Assembly (NCBI GenBank): GCA_937136425.1
Contig: CAKZON010000052.1
Coordinates: forward strand, 1 to 37,968
DNA length: 37,968 nt
Source of the DNA: an uncultured Crocinitomix sp.
GTDB taxonomy: Bacteria > Bacteroidota > Bacteroidia > Flavobacteriales_D > Crocinitomicaceae
Reading direction: 5' to 3'
Shown: in pieces, positions 25,959 through 34,772 of the stretch
Numbering within the stretch: the stretch's first letter is position 1
Layout of the letters: every line of letters begins with the position of its first letter
Program-made: the position numbers and the translations under genes
The notes under the pieces: generated by a model
The model's input: the letters and a program-made list of their open reading frames with translations, nothing else
Databases searched by the model: none
What the model was told of the DNA's origin: nothing

Positions 25959-27083
25959 TTATTTTGCTGTTACAGCATTGAGCCAGCGGTCATTAAAATG
26001 CTCAATGGTAAAGTTTTCATTAAATGTGTCTTGCGCATTAGCGCCCATTTTTTTAATCAACATGCGGTTCCGTATTAGTTTTCGAATGACTTGAGCAAAT
26101 GCAATGGGAGAGTTAGGTGGAATGATAAAGCCAGATTCATTGTGTTTAATTGCTTCCTTTGCTCCACCAGTATCTGTTGCTATTATCGCTTTGCCAACAG
26201 ACATTGCTTCTAAAACTGTCGTAGGAAAAGGATCTTTCATTAAAGAGGGAATTAAGCAAACATCTGCCTGTGCGAGAGGCTCGCTAATGTCTGCCGTAAA
26301 ACCTTTTAAATGCACATGCTTTTTTAAACCATATGAATCAATTTTATTTTCTAAATCTAGTTTGAGTTGTTCTTTGCCAGCTAGTGTTCCACCAACTAGG
26401 TTAAATGTTATTCCTTCTAATTCTATTTTCGGAATTATTTTCAAGGCTTCCATGAGGTACCATTGTCCTTTTTCGGGTTTTATTCTTCCAAAAAGGTAAA
26501 ATGATATTGCACTGTTTTTAGGTGCAATCTTTAATTCAATAGCAGGAATGCCGTTGTGTACAACAATACTTTTTGCTTTTCTTTTTTTAGCAAGAAGATG
26601 TAAATTATTTTGCACGGCTTGTGAAACACTGATAACAGTATGGCTATACTTAAAAGCTAATTTTGCAGTGATTTTGGCTGCTACTTTCGGATGCTCTAAA
26701 ATTTCATGAACATGCGTAATAATTGGAACTTTAAATGAACGCAATGCAGGAAGAATAAAGGAACATGCCAATGTATTTACATATATTTTTTCAAATTGAT
26801 GAACTTTCATTTCACTAGAAAAGTAGCGCCGAAATTTTAAATATTTTTTAGTCGTGTTAAGTACACCTTTAGGTGTAAATATGGCGCGACTAATGATGGG
26901 CATATCCTCTAATATTGTGACTACTGCATTGGGAATTTCTTTTTTAATAAAACCTGTTAAAGGACCATTTTTAGGTAAATAAATAACCGGTTGATAGGTT
27001 GCCATTGCTTTAGTTGCAAGCACCATTATTCGGTCAGCCCCGTATAGTTCATTACTGGGGTGAAATACAGCAATTTTTTTCAT
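25959..27083 (-). CDS. GT4-family glycosyltransferase
   Basis: The 374 residues have the GT-B layout: N-terminal FHPSNELYGADRI for acceptor binding, middle SFYLFGRIKPEKGQWYLMEAL opening the donor domain, and DPFPTTVLEAMSVGKAIIA with the E-x7-E motif of GT4. It transfers a nucleotide-activated sugar with retention. It follows another GT4 gene after 17 bases and is the last gene before the P1 gap. Confidence 0.9.
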   Translation of the reverse strand: MKKIAVFHPSNELYGADRIMVLATKAMATYQPVIYLPKNGPLTGFIKKEIPNAVVTILEDMPIISRAIFTPKGVLNTTKKYLKFRRYFSSEMKVHQFEKIYVNTLACSFILPALRSFKVPIITHVHEILEHPKVAAKITAKLAFKYSHTVISVSQAVQNNLHLLAKKRKAKSIVVHNGIPAIELKIAPKNSAISFYLFGRIKPEKGQWYLMEALKIIPKIELEGITFNLVGGTLAGKEQLKLDLENKIDSYGLKKHVHLKGFTADISEPLAQADVCLIPSLMKDPFPTTVLEAMSVGKAIIATDTGGAKEAIKHNESGFIIPPNSPIAFAQVIRKLIRNRMLIKKMGANAQDTFNENFTIEHFNDRWLNAVTAK

Positions 27084-27100
27084 GATTTTAAATTTTAGGA

Positions 27101-28336
27101 TTAACTAACAGCTGCGTATGCTTCATTAATGGTTGTAGCTTTTTTAGCCCAATGAAAATTGGCTTTGGCGTAATGTGTAGCTGCTATTGAAAACTGATTG
27201 TACTTTTTCTTATTCGTGTATAAGGTATGCAAGGCTTGGCTAAACTGAAATATTGAATTATTATAGTTGCCATAAGGTATTTTAATGGCACAAGAATCGT
27301 CACAAAGCTCTCCAGGGCCATAATTATCAAAACAAACAACGGGCAAACCATAGCTTAAGGCTTCAGGAATAACCATTCCTGCACCTTCATGCGATCCAAA
27401 ACAAAAAAGAGAAGAACTGGCATAAATCTGAGCCATTTTCTTTTTTTCAACCCAGTGAATGATTTCCACGGCGTTACTGATGTTTTTTTCTTGAATTAAC
27501 CGCTTCATTCGTGCCAATTCTTCTCCTTTACCAACCAATGTTAATTGCACATTTTTTTGCGCGTCTTTATTTAATGTATGATAGAAATTTGCAAATGCTG
27601 CAATGGTCACATCAAACCCTTTCATGTACACAAATCGACCTACTGCTAAAACGTTAAACTTGTTTGTATTTAACGTTGGTGAAATTTCACGTTTAGAGGT
27701 ATTGGCCACTGCTGGCATCACTATAATTTTGCTTTTGTTTGCTCCCACGGCGTTATTGACACCTGAGTTGATTACAAAAATTCGTTTGGCTGTCCATTTA
27801 GAGATATAATAAAAAGGATCAAAATTTCGCATGGTAAACTTCACAGCGTTGTAGAGCCTGTCTTTAAACCAATTTTTTCTTCCGTAAATAGGATTTAAAT
27901 AATTGGATGGAACAGGCGGATGATGTCCAATTGGTCCCCAAAAAACAGGTTTGCCAAGTGTCCATAAAAATTGTGGATGACTGTCGCTATGAAAATTAAC
28001 AGCGTGTGATAGGTCAAATTTTATTCCTTTACTTTTAACAAATAACGGTAGAAACAACTGCCATAAATAGAAGTAGAGTACATAACCTCTTTCACCGATT
28101 CTTTTTTTCCAAAACATCATCCACCAAGGCAAGTCATAATAGTAAAATGCCATGTTTTTGTGAAGTGGATCATTGTTTTCAGCCAAATAGCGTTCAATTT
28201 CAGCTCTATTATTTTTACGAGTAACAATACTCAGTTTATTGTCTTTGGCCAGCTCACGAGAAATGTTCCAACCTGTTCCGTCTTCAGATCCTTTATAAGG
28301 ATTTACGGCATATGCGGTAATCAATACATTTTTCAT
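27101..28336 (-). CDS. GT4-family glycosyltransferase
   Basis: The protein has 411 residues. The N-terminus VLITAYAVNPYKGSEDGTGW carries the Gly-rich acceptor loop of GT-B enzymes. The donor lobe begins NVLAVGRFVYMKGFDV and contains FGSHEGAGMVIPEALSYGLPV, the E-x7-E motif. Its start lies 2 bases after the stop of the large three-domain fusion gene, so the two are translated together. Sugar and linkage are unknown. Confidence 0.9.
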   Translation of the reverse strand: MKNVLITAYAVNPYKGSEDGTGWNISRELAKDNKLSIVTRKNNRAEIERYLAENNDPLHKNMAFYYYDLPWWMMFWKKRIGERGYVLYFYLWQLFLPLFVKSKGIKFDLSHAVNFHSDSHPQFLWTLGKPVFWGPIGHHPPVPSNYLNPIYGRKNWFKDRLYNAVKFTMRNFDPFYYISKWTAKRIFVINSGVNNAVGANKSKIIVMPAVANTSKREISPTLNTNKFNVLAVGRFVYMKGFDVTIAAFANFYHTLNKDAQKNVQLTLVGKGEELARMKRLIQEKNISNAVEIIHWVEKKKMAQIYASSSLFCFGSHEGAGMVIPEALSYGLPVVCFDNYGPGELCDDSCAIKIPYGNYNNSIFQFSQALHTLYTNKKKYNQFSIAATHYAKANFHWAKKATTINEAYAAVS

Positions 28337-28338
28337 AA

Positions 28339-31008
28339 TTAGGCTACTTCGTTTATTGTAGAAAATATTTCTGCAATTGTTTCTGACTGTATGTCATTTT
28401 TGATTTGATGATAGGTTCCCTTTCTATTATTTTCTAATTCAAGAAATAGAGAGGCGTACTTACTATTGAGAGATATAATGTCCTTTTCTGTTAGTTCTTG
28501 TTTTCGTTTAAGAATTACGGCTGGTTCGTTGTAGAGGTAGAAATTGAAGTCAGGTTTGTAAATGAACCTGAAAAAACGTTTTATAAATTCCCGTTTTAAA
28601 CGAATGTTAGATCTTTTGGCATCATTAATAAAATCAAAATAATAACGATCATAAATGACGACTTTGCCTCTTAAAACATATTTAAAATAGACATATACTT
28701 GGCCAATTAAATAGTCCGTTAAATAATAGGCAAAACGGAGGTAAGAACTTAATGTACTTTTGTTTTGTCCCTGTCTTGGCAACGTTTCTGAGGCTTTTTG
28801 TTCTGCTTTTTGTGCACTTCCGTGTTTGATTGCACTTAAGATTGGAAGCAAACCTGGGCGGTGTCTAAGCAATACAATTTCTTTTCTGTATTTTTCTTCT
28901 AGTTGCTTTTTTACAGCGTTAATAATGGTTGTTTTTCCAGCCCCGTCAACTCCAGAAAAGGTAACTATGAACCCCTTGTTTTGCTTAAGATCAACCAACA
29001 TATCTAGCAAATAAACCAACCTTTTCTGGAGAGAGACGAAGCCCCTATGAGTGTGTTTTTTATGGATATAATTTCGAATTTTTTTCTTTTTATGTGCAGA
29101 ATAACTGAAAGCATCTGACAAGTTTTCGAAGCGAATTTTGTATTTCCGTTCTAATGTGTTTAAATAAATATTTTTCTGATCATTTTCTGCCAATTTTCTA
29201 CTAAATATTTGCTGATATTTTAGTGGGACGCTGGCGTTATTCAATGTATAGAAATGCTGTGCATATTCTATGTCGTGGAAGAGAGTAGGGCGCCGCACAC
29301 CATTGTGAAGCTGGGCATTTAACAATACGGCTTTAATGTCTAAATAACGAACGCCTTTTCGAATAAAATCATAAATAAAGTCAATGCTTAAAAATGCGCC
29401 GTGGCCAAAATGTATTTGACTAGTGGACATGAACGACTTTTTAACTTTTACGTGGCGTTTTACTAAAATATGTTCTGATATAAATTGTTCCGCAATGATC
29501 AATGTATCGTCTTGAATAGCCAAATCTAAATCAGCAGAAATGGGTAAGCTTTGAAAGTTGGGTAGGTTAAACTTTAAAGCCGCATATGCTTTATCTTTCA
29601 AAAACAGCTCAAGATCTCTTAAAAAAGTGGTTCTTAAATTCTCTGCTGTAGGTGCTAATTGCAGTTCTAGTAAGGCTTTTTTCCATGCATTTAATAATAT
29701 TGATTGATCTGCAGAAGAACTGGGCTGTTGACTAATTAGCATCAAGTTTTTACTAATAACATGCAGTAAGTAGAGCTGATGATGAGCGTCAACATTAATA
29801 CTAAATCGCTCAACAAAATCAATCATATAAGGTTGTTTGAAAAAGTCAATTAACTCATGCTGCACGCCTTTAAGTCCACTTCGATTCACCAAAAGTTCTG
29901 ATTGATATATAAAGTGAAAAATATCATATAAAAGAGGAGCTCCAGCAATGGACATTTCCCAGTCATAAACGTAAAACTTGTTCTCTTTTTGGTAAATATT
30001 CCATGGAGTAAAATCTCCATGCGCTAAGGACGTTGATGTATATTTGTTTCGCTCAAAAGTGTTTTTAAGTTGATTGAGGTAGTGCAAAATTTTACTATGT
30101 TCTGAAGTTGTTTGATTGTTTAGGAAGTTTAGTTGATCTAATACCTCTGTATAAAAAGCGGTGCCTTCAATTTTTTCATATTTCATTGATTTAATGGCGA
30201 GTTCTTTTTGACATAAAAAAAGTTGTTCGTTGATATGACTAATTCTTTTCAATTTTTGACTCGTAAAGGTGCGTTGTGCTAAAATGCCTTTTTCTGAAGC
30301 TTTTTCTAAGGTTGGTAATTGTATGAGATTTAATCGGTAAGCTTTAGCTCTATTGATATTGGCTTGTTCTTTACCAACCAAAACAGCAGTGTGCTTTGAA
30401 ACAGGAAATTTAATGTAGTGAGTTACTTCACCGTATTTTTGCAATTGAATAACGGGCTTTCTCCAAAAACCTGGTGTACCCATGAAAATTGCATAGTTTG
30501 AGTAGTCAAAGTCTTTTACAATGGTTTGCAAATGTGCAGTCTCTTTCAAGAGGATATGGAATTTTTGACTACATAACCAAGAGAGTCTTAGTTGAAGCAA
30601 TGTTTTTAATCCAAATTTGATCAATTTTGAGCGTAGAGTGGGAGTTTGTAAAAAGTCTAGAAATTTAAAACTGCGATTTTTTGTCTCATAAATATATCTC
30701 ATAACACCAGCCGGAGATTGAATAAAATTCAAGCATTCTGTTTTAAAACTTACAACATTAACTTTTTTACTGAAATCTATAATGCAATCAAAATCATTGA
30801 GTTCAAATTCTTTATAGCGAATTAATTCTCCTCCAAAATTGAATAAAATGTTTTTTTCAAATTGTGTTGTTGAATTTTCCTCTTCTAAATCCCAATCAAC
30901 TTTTCCGTTGGGATCAAATACATGAATAGCAGTATTTTGGCCAACATAAAGTTGAGTGATTAGTTCTAGGTCAGAATATTTAATTGATCGGGCTAAAAAA
31001 CGCTTCAT
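28339..31008 (-). CDS. Three-domain protein: APH-like kinase, nucleotidyltransferase-like and thymidylate-kinase-like domains
   Basis: The protein has 889 residues. Part 1 (about 150-450) is a phosphotransferase of the aminoglycoside/choline kinase fold: HGDFTPWN at 330-337 (D332, N337) and metal-binding D349 in YDWE. Part 2 (about 470-640) looks like a nucleotidyltransferase: ISADLDLAI with D493 and D495, and SIDFIYDF with D543. Part 3 (about 670-889) is a P-loop kinase like thymidylate kinase: GVDGAGKTT from 686 and YDRYYFD with D787. The first 150 residues are unassigned. It may phosphorylate and activate a cluster-specific sugar or substituent such as phosphocholine-like groups; that is inference. 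It is the first gene after P2. Confidence 0.75.
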   Translation of the reverse strand: MKRFLARSIKYSDLELITQLYVGQNTAIHVFDPNGKVDWDLEEENSTTQFEKNILFNFGGELIRYKEFELNDFDCIIDFSKKVNVVSFKTECLNFIQSPAGVMRYIYETKNRSFKFLDFLQTPTLRSKLIKFGLKTLLQLRLSWLCSQKFHILLKETAHLQTIVKDFDYSNYAIFMGTPGFWRKPVIQLQKYGEVTHYIKFPVSKHTAVLVGKEQANINRAKAYRLNLIQLPTLEKASEKGILAQRTFTSQKLKRISHINEQLFLCQKELAIKSMKYEKIEGTAFYTEVLDQLNFLNNQTTSEHSKILHYLNQLKNTFERNKYTSTSLAHGDFTPWNIYQKENKFYVYDWEMSIAGAPLLYDIFHFIYQSELLVNRSGLKGVQHELIDFFKQPYMIDFVERFSINVDAHHQLYLLHVISKNLMLISQQPSSSADQSILLNAWKKALLELQLAPTAENLRTTFLRDLELFLKDKAYAALKFNLPNFQSLPISADLDLAIQDDTLIIAEQFISEHILVKRHVKVKKSFMSTSQIHFGHGAFLSIDFIYDFIRKGVRYLDIKAVLLNAQLHNGVRRPTLFHDIEYAQHFYTLNNASVPLKYQQIFSRKLAENDQKNIYLNTLERKYKIRFENLSDAFSYSAHKKKKIRNYIHKKHTHRGFVSLQKRLVYLLDMLVDLKQNKGFIVTFSGVDGAGKTTIINAVKKQLEEKYRKEIVLLRHRPGLLPILSAIKHGSAQKAEQKASETLPRQGQNKSTLSSYLRFAYYLTDYLIGQVYVYFKYVLRGKVVIYDRYYFDFINDAKRSNIRLKREFIKRFFRFIYKPDFNFYLYNEPAVILKRKQELTEKDIISLNSKYASLFLELENNRKGTYHQIKNDIQSETIAEIFSTINEVA

Positions 31009-31036
31009 AATGGTTTATTTAAGTGTGATTATTACC

Positions 31037-31054
31037 TTGAAAAAGTTGTGCCAA
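31037..31054 (-). promoter_or_regulatory. Sigma-54-like -24/-12 promoter, P2
   Basis: The minus strand reads TTGGCACAACTTTTTCAA. The -24 half TTGGCAC is a full match; the -12 half TTTCA has T in place of the conserved G. It lies 29 bases upstream of the 889-residue protein, giving a leader of about 20 bases. The mismatch makes it weaker evidence alone, but the match in layout to P1 supports it. Confidence 0.5.
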
Positions 31055-31109
31055 TTCATGTAACGCGCTGATTGTTAGGTGTGGATGTGTTTTTTGAGTT
31101 GGCCCTTTC

Positions 31110-31141
31110 TCCACATTTGGGGCGTTTTTCCCAACTTGGGA
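31110..31141. promoter_or_regulatory. Paired activator sites upstream of P2
   Basis: The strong site TCCCAACTTGGGA (31129-31141) has the same TCCC-N5-GGGA form as at P1. A weaker copy TCCACATTTGGGG (31110-31122) lies 19 bases closer to the promoter, exactly as at P1, and starts 56 bases from the first T of the -24 box (57 at P1). Confidence 0.55.
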
Positions 31142-31145
31142 CAAA

Positions 31146-32441
31146 TCAATTATTTACAGTAACCGCTTTTTGATTGAATTTACGCAGCCAGGCTTTTTCC
31201 AAAGTGGTAAGATGCTCTCTTTTTTCAAATAGAAATAAGAAGATTAAAAATTGCCAAAAAAGAATGCCATAGTTGGCATCACCAAAAATTCCAAATTCCG
31301 TAAATGAATTAATCATGATAGGAATAATCAAGGCGATAAAGAAAGTGGAATAGTCGCTGGTTTTTTCTTTGATATAGTTTTTGATCGTAAAAAACACTTG
31401 AAAAAGCGCAATGAACAATCCTACAAATCCTAAGTTCATTAAAACTTGCATAAATGTATTGTGCGTCATTTTACCAGGATAGGTGTTGAGACCTTGAAAA
31501 TACTCGGTGTAATTAATTCGCATAAATCCATAACCGAAAAAGGGCTCTTTAACAATTCCTTCATTCAATAAAGCCTTCCAAAAAGGGAGTCGCCCTGTCA
31601 TGCTCATTACTTCTTCAACACCGCCACCATCTTTAAAAATAATGACCTTAACGGCTATTGGAGCAACTATAGCCATTAGCGCAAACATGGCAATTTTTAG
31701 CTTTTTACTACCTGATTTTAGAATGAGAACTCCAATTATCAGCAAAAAACCAATTAAAGATGAACGGCTTGATGTTAGTAAAAGAATTGTTAATGCTGAA
31801 AAAATTGAAATGAGCGGAAATAATTTTTTTAATCCCTTCTTTTCGATTAAATAAAGATAGCTAAGTGCGCCGAGTATACTTGCTAGCATACCTAGTTCAT
31901 TAGGATTCATGATCCAACCACCAAGTCTTGTTTCTTCTCCACCGCGCATTTCTCTATAAAAGAAATCAGGCAAAACAAAAGAACCAATAATAAAGATAAC
32001 TATGATTGGAAAGATGGCTTTAACAAAGAGGTTTACCAAGTTAATTTTCTTGTGTGGATAGAATATGTTAATGGTGTAAACTACAATGTAAAAAAGGTAT
32101 ACAAATACAAAGCTTTCAAATGTCATAAACCATTGCAAGGCAGAATACATAGGGTCTGTTGACCAAGTGAAAGATGCAAAACCTAAAAGGAGATAACCTA
32201 CGTATAGTAATAAATTAAAGGTGTTTTTTAACCTTAAAATATTGACACATCCATAATTTTTAAGTTGCTGCAATATTAAAAACACCAGCATTGTCATTCC
32301 AACTCGTGAAATAACCTTAAAAATTTGGGTAATTATTTTGACGTCAGTTATTGAAAAATAACCCGCAATTTTAATGAACAGAATAACACTTAAAATGGTG
32401 TTTATATTTCGAATAAGATATGGTTCCTTATTGCTTATCAT
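31146..32441 (-). CDS. O-antigen ligase/polymerase-like membrane protein (Wzy type)
   Basis: The 431 residues hold about ten hydrophobic segments and a large extracytoplasmic loop near the last third (SMTGRLPFWKALLNEGI, FGYGFMRINY, THNTFMQVLMNLG), which is the usual Wzy_C/O-antigen ligase signature; LLTSSRSSLIGF is also typical. It should join lipid-linked repeat units on the outer face of the inner membrane. Its start overlaps the preceding glycosyltransferase gene by 14 bases. It is the last gene before the P2 gap. Confidence 0.88.
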   Translation of the reverse strand: MISNKEPYLIRNINTILSVILFIKIAGYFSITDVKIITQIFKVISRVGMTMLVFLILQQLKNYGCVNILRLKNTFNLLLYVGYLLLGFASFTWSTDPMYSALQWFMTFESFVFVYLFYIVVYTINIFYPHKKINLVNLFVKAIFPIIVIFIIGSFVLPDFFYREMRGGEETRLGGWIMNPNELGMLASILGALSYLYLIEKKGLKKLFPLISIFSALTILLLTSSRSSLIGFLLIIGVLILKSGSKKLKIAMFALMAIVAPIAVKVIIFKDGGGVEEVMSMTGRLPFWKALLNEGIVKEPFFGYGFMRINYTEYFQGLNTYPGKMTHNTFMQVLMNLGFVGLFIALFQVFFTIKNYIKEKTSDYSTFFIALIIPIMINSFTEFGIFGDANYGILFWQFLIFLFLFEKREHLTTLEKAWLRKFNQKAVTVNN

Positions 32442-33543
32442 ATGCTGCTACTAGTTTTTTAGCAATTAAATTCCAATCAAATTCTTTGCGAATCATTGTT
32501 TGTGCGGCGTGCTTATAGTTTTTATATGCTCCTGTTGTTTTTGATAATTCTAATTCTTGAATTGCATCAAATAAGTATTCAGGGCTATTTTGCTCTAAAA
32601 CCCAACCTGAAGCGTAGTTTTTAACATATTTACCCATGTTGGTTTCTTTGCTGACAATGGAAGGAACACCAACACTTGCAGCTTCTAAAACCACCCCTGG
32701 AATTCCTTCGTTACGAGAAGTAAGGCAAAGTGCATCCCAATTTGAAATTACAGTCAATTTATCGTCTCCATAAATGGCTCCTTTAAATGTGACATGCTGA
32801 TTTAAACCCAACTTTTCAACCATTTGCTTTAAGCTTGCTATTTCTCCTCCAGATCCAACAATTTCCAATTTAATGTCATTGTGTTGTGCGGCTTTTCTAA
32901 TTCCATTTAATAAAATATCTAACCCCTTCGTTTCAATATCTATCCGACCAATGAATCCTAGTAGAATTGATTTTTTTTCTTTTTTCAACGCTGGAATTTC
33001 TTTGTTTAATTCTTGGCCATTAGGTATTAAACTAAATGAATTGGTAAAGTGTTTTTTTGCTCCAACAAATTCAGACGCACCCAATAATTGTACACCTTGT
33101 GCTTTATTTACAAGTGGGCGTTCAAATAAGGCGGTGTAAATTAACTTTGTCCATTTGGATCTTTTTAAAGCCTTAATGTTATAACCGCCGTGCGGAGTAA
33201 AAAAATAGGGGATTTTTCTTTTTTTTAGTAACCTAGAAAGGGTGTAAAATTGTGGAATAAATGCCCCATGTATATGAAAGATTGTTTTTTGCGGATTGAG
33301 TTTGTTTATAGCCTCTTCTAATGCTTTGTCCAACCGAAATTTTAAACGTTGGTCCATAAAAAGGTTGGTACGATAATTTCGATTAGGATAGTTATGTTTA
33401 TTACTGAACGAAATTCCCCAAAACTCAGCATTAAAGCCGTTACACACTTGGTGACTAACAAGACTATTAACAACCTTATTGACGCCATTTGGACGTTCTG
33501 GATTTGCTTTTCCTAATGCAATGTGAATGATTTTTTTATTCAT
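32428..33543 (-). CDS. GT4-family glycosyltransferase
   Basis: The protein has 371 residues. The acceptor lobe has HIHGAFIPQF and FTPHGGYN; the donor lobe has LLGFIGRIDIETKGLDIL and LTSRNEGIPGVVLEAASVGVP, with the GT4 E-x7-E motif. It builds part of the repeat unit at the cytoplasmic face. Overlaps of 4 bases with the flippase gene and 14 with the polymerase gene place it firmly in the operon. Confidence 0.9.
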   Translation of the reverse strand: MNKKIIHIALGKANPERPNGVNKVVNSLVSHQVCNGFNAEFWGISFSNKHNYPNRNYRTNLFMDQRLKFRLDKALEEAINKLNPQKTIFHIHGAFIPQFYTLSRLLKKRKIPYFFTPHGGYNIKALKRSKWTKLIYTALFERPLVNKAQGVQLLGASEFVGAKKHFTNSFSLIPNGQELNKEIPALKKEKKSILLGFIGRIDIETKGLDILLNGIRKAAQHNDIKLEIVGSGGEIASLKQMVEKLGLNQHVTFKGAIYGDDKLTVISNWDALCLTSRNEGIPGVVLEAASVGVPSIVSKETNMGKYVKNYASGWVLEQNSPEYLFDAIQELELSKTTGAYKNYKHAAQTMIRKEFDWNLIAKKLVAAYDKQ

Positions 33544-34772
33544 GATAAGGCGCGTTTTAAAGTGAAAAAATAAACAGATAATGTGATGAGCTGAAGAATA
33601 GCAAAACCGATAATTACACCCTTAATTGCAAAGGCTTCAAGTAATGGATGTGCTAGTAAAAATGCGAACAAAACGGTGAGTAAATAAGCAATGAAAATGC
33701 TATAATTAAGTTTTAACGTTTTTAGCATTAATTGTGCTAAGGTTCCTAAAAAAATAAGAATGTACAACCCAATAAAGAGGTCGAGTAAATTGGTATGTTG
33801 AGCATATGCTGCACCATATAATAATTCTAATATTTGAGCACCGAAGAGTTTTAAAAGTAGTAGCAATAAACCATATACAATTCCGGTTACTAAGGCTACC
33901 TTTTTAAAATAGGTAAACATGTGCTTTTTACTGTGGTTATTCAATAAAATTGAAGCTTTTACTGGTACCACATTTTCAAGTGTTAAGAAAAGGACATGAA
34001 GTACCCCCATTATATTTTGCAAAACACGAATGATTCCTACGGCTGCAAGTCCAATAATTCCGCCGGCTGTAATCAAAATGAAATTGCCAGAAAACCATTG
34101 CAAAACTGTGGTTAAAATTAAATGCTTAGCATAAACCCAGTTAGCAGTAATAGGCAAGTTTTTCATTTGAAAGCTTGATTTTACGGGTGCTTTTATGAAA
34201 GTGAAAACGACTTGACTTATTAAACCTGTGCAAGCAAGTGTTAATAGCAATGAATTTAAATTAAACTCGCTAAATATTATTAATAAAACGAGTGCTGGAA
34301 CTTGCAGGAGGTAGGCAAAAAAATCAATGGCAACTACTTTATGTGTTGCTAATTTGGCATAGAAATACTTTCGGTTCATTTCTTGTTTTAAAAAAAGCAC
34401 AATAACAAGTGGGAATAACCAATAACCGTATCCAAATGAAGCGTCTGCAATGGTGTTGTAAATGAAAAATGAAGGATAAAGCAATAATAAAAAACCAAGT
34501 AGTACAAGTTTTCCCAGGCGGTTGTTTTCTTCTAAATAAATTGCCTTATTCTCAGCTTGATTGGAAAGAACTTGAGCCGGTAGACCAATATAAGCAGTGC
34601 ATAAGCCTTGCAAAAAAAGAAAGACCATCCAATAAAGAGCAAATCGACCATAGTTTTCAACTCCTAAAAAACGTGTAATTAGAATTCCAATTGCAAAGTT
34701 GGTTCCACTCACCATCATTTGATCCGTAAGGGCTAAAATTTTACTTTTTTCTTGTCGAATTCTTGCAATCAT
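33540..34772 (-). CDS. Polysaccharide flippase (Wzx-like)
   Basis: The 410 residues are almost wholly hydrophobic, with about a dozen membrane segments. The start GTNFAIGILITRFLGVENYG is the typical opening of the MOP-superfamily polysaccharide exporters (the LGxxxYG motif). It should carry the lipid-linked repeat unit across the inner membrane for the polymerase. It overlaps the Wzc gene and the glycosyltransferase gene by 4 bases each. Confidence 0.9.
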   Translation of the reverse strand: MIARIRQEKSKILALTDQMMVSGTNFAIGILITRFLGVENYGRFALYWMVFLFLQGLCTAYIGLPAQVLSNQAENKAIYLEENNRLGKLVLLGFLLLLYPSFFIYNTIADASFGYGYWLFPLVIVLFLKQEMNRKYFYAKLATHKVVAIDFFAYLLQVPALVLLIIFSEFNLNSLLLTLACTGLISQVVFTFIKAPVKSSFQMKNLPITANWVYAKHLILTTVLQWFSGNFILITAGGIIGLAAVGIIRVLQNIMGVLHVLFLTLENVVPVKASILLNNHSKKHMFTYFKKVALVTGIVYGLLLLLLKLFGAQILELLYGAAYAQHTNLLDLFIGLYILIFLGTLAQLMLKTLKLNYSIFIAYLLTVLFAFLLAHPLLEAFAIKGVIIGFAILQLITLSVYFFTLKRALS

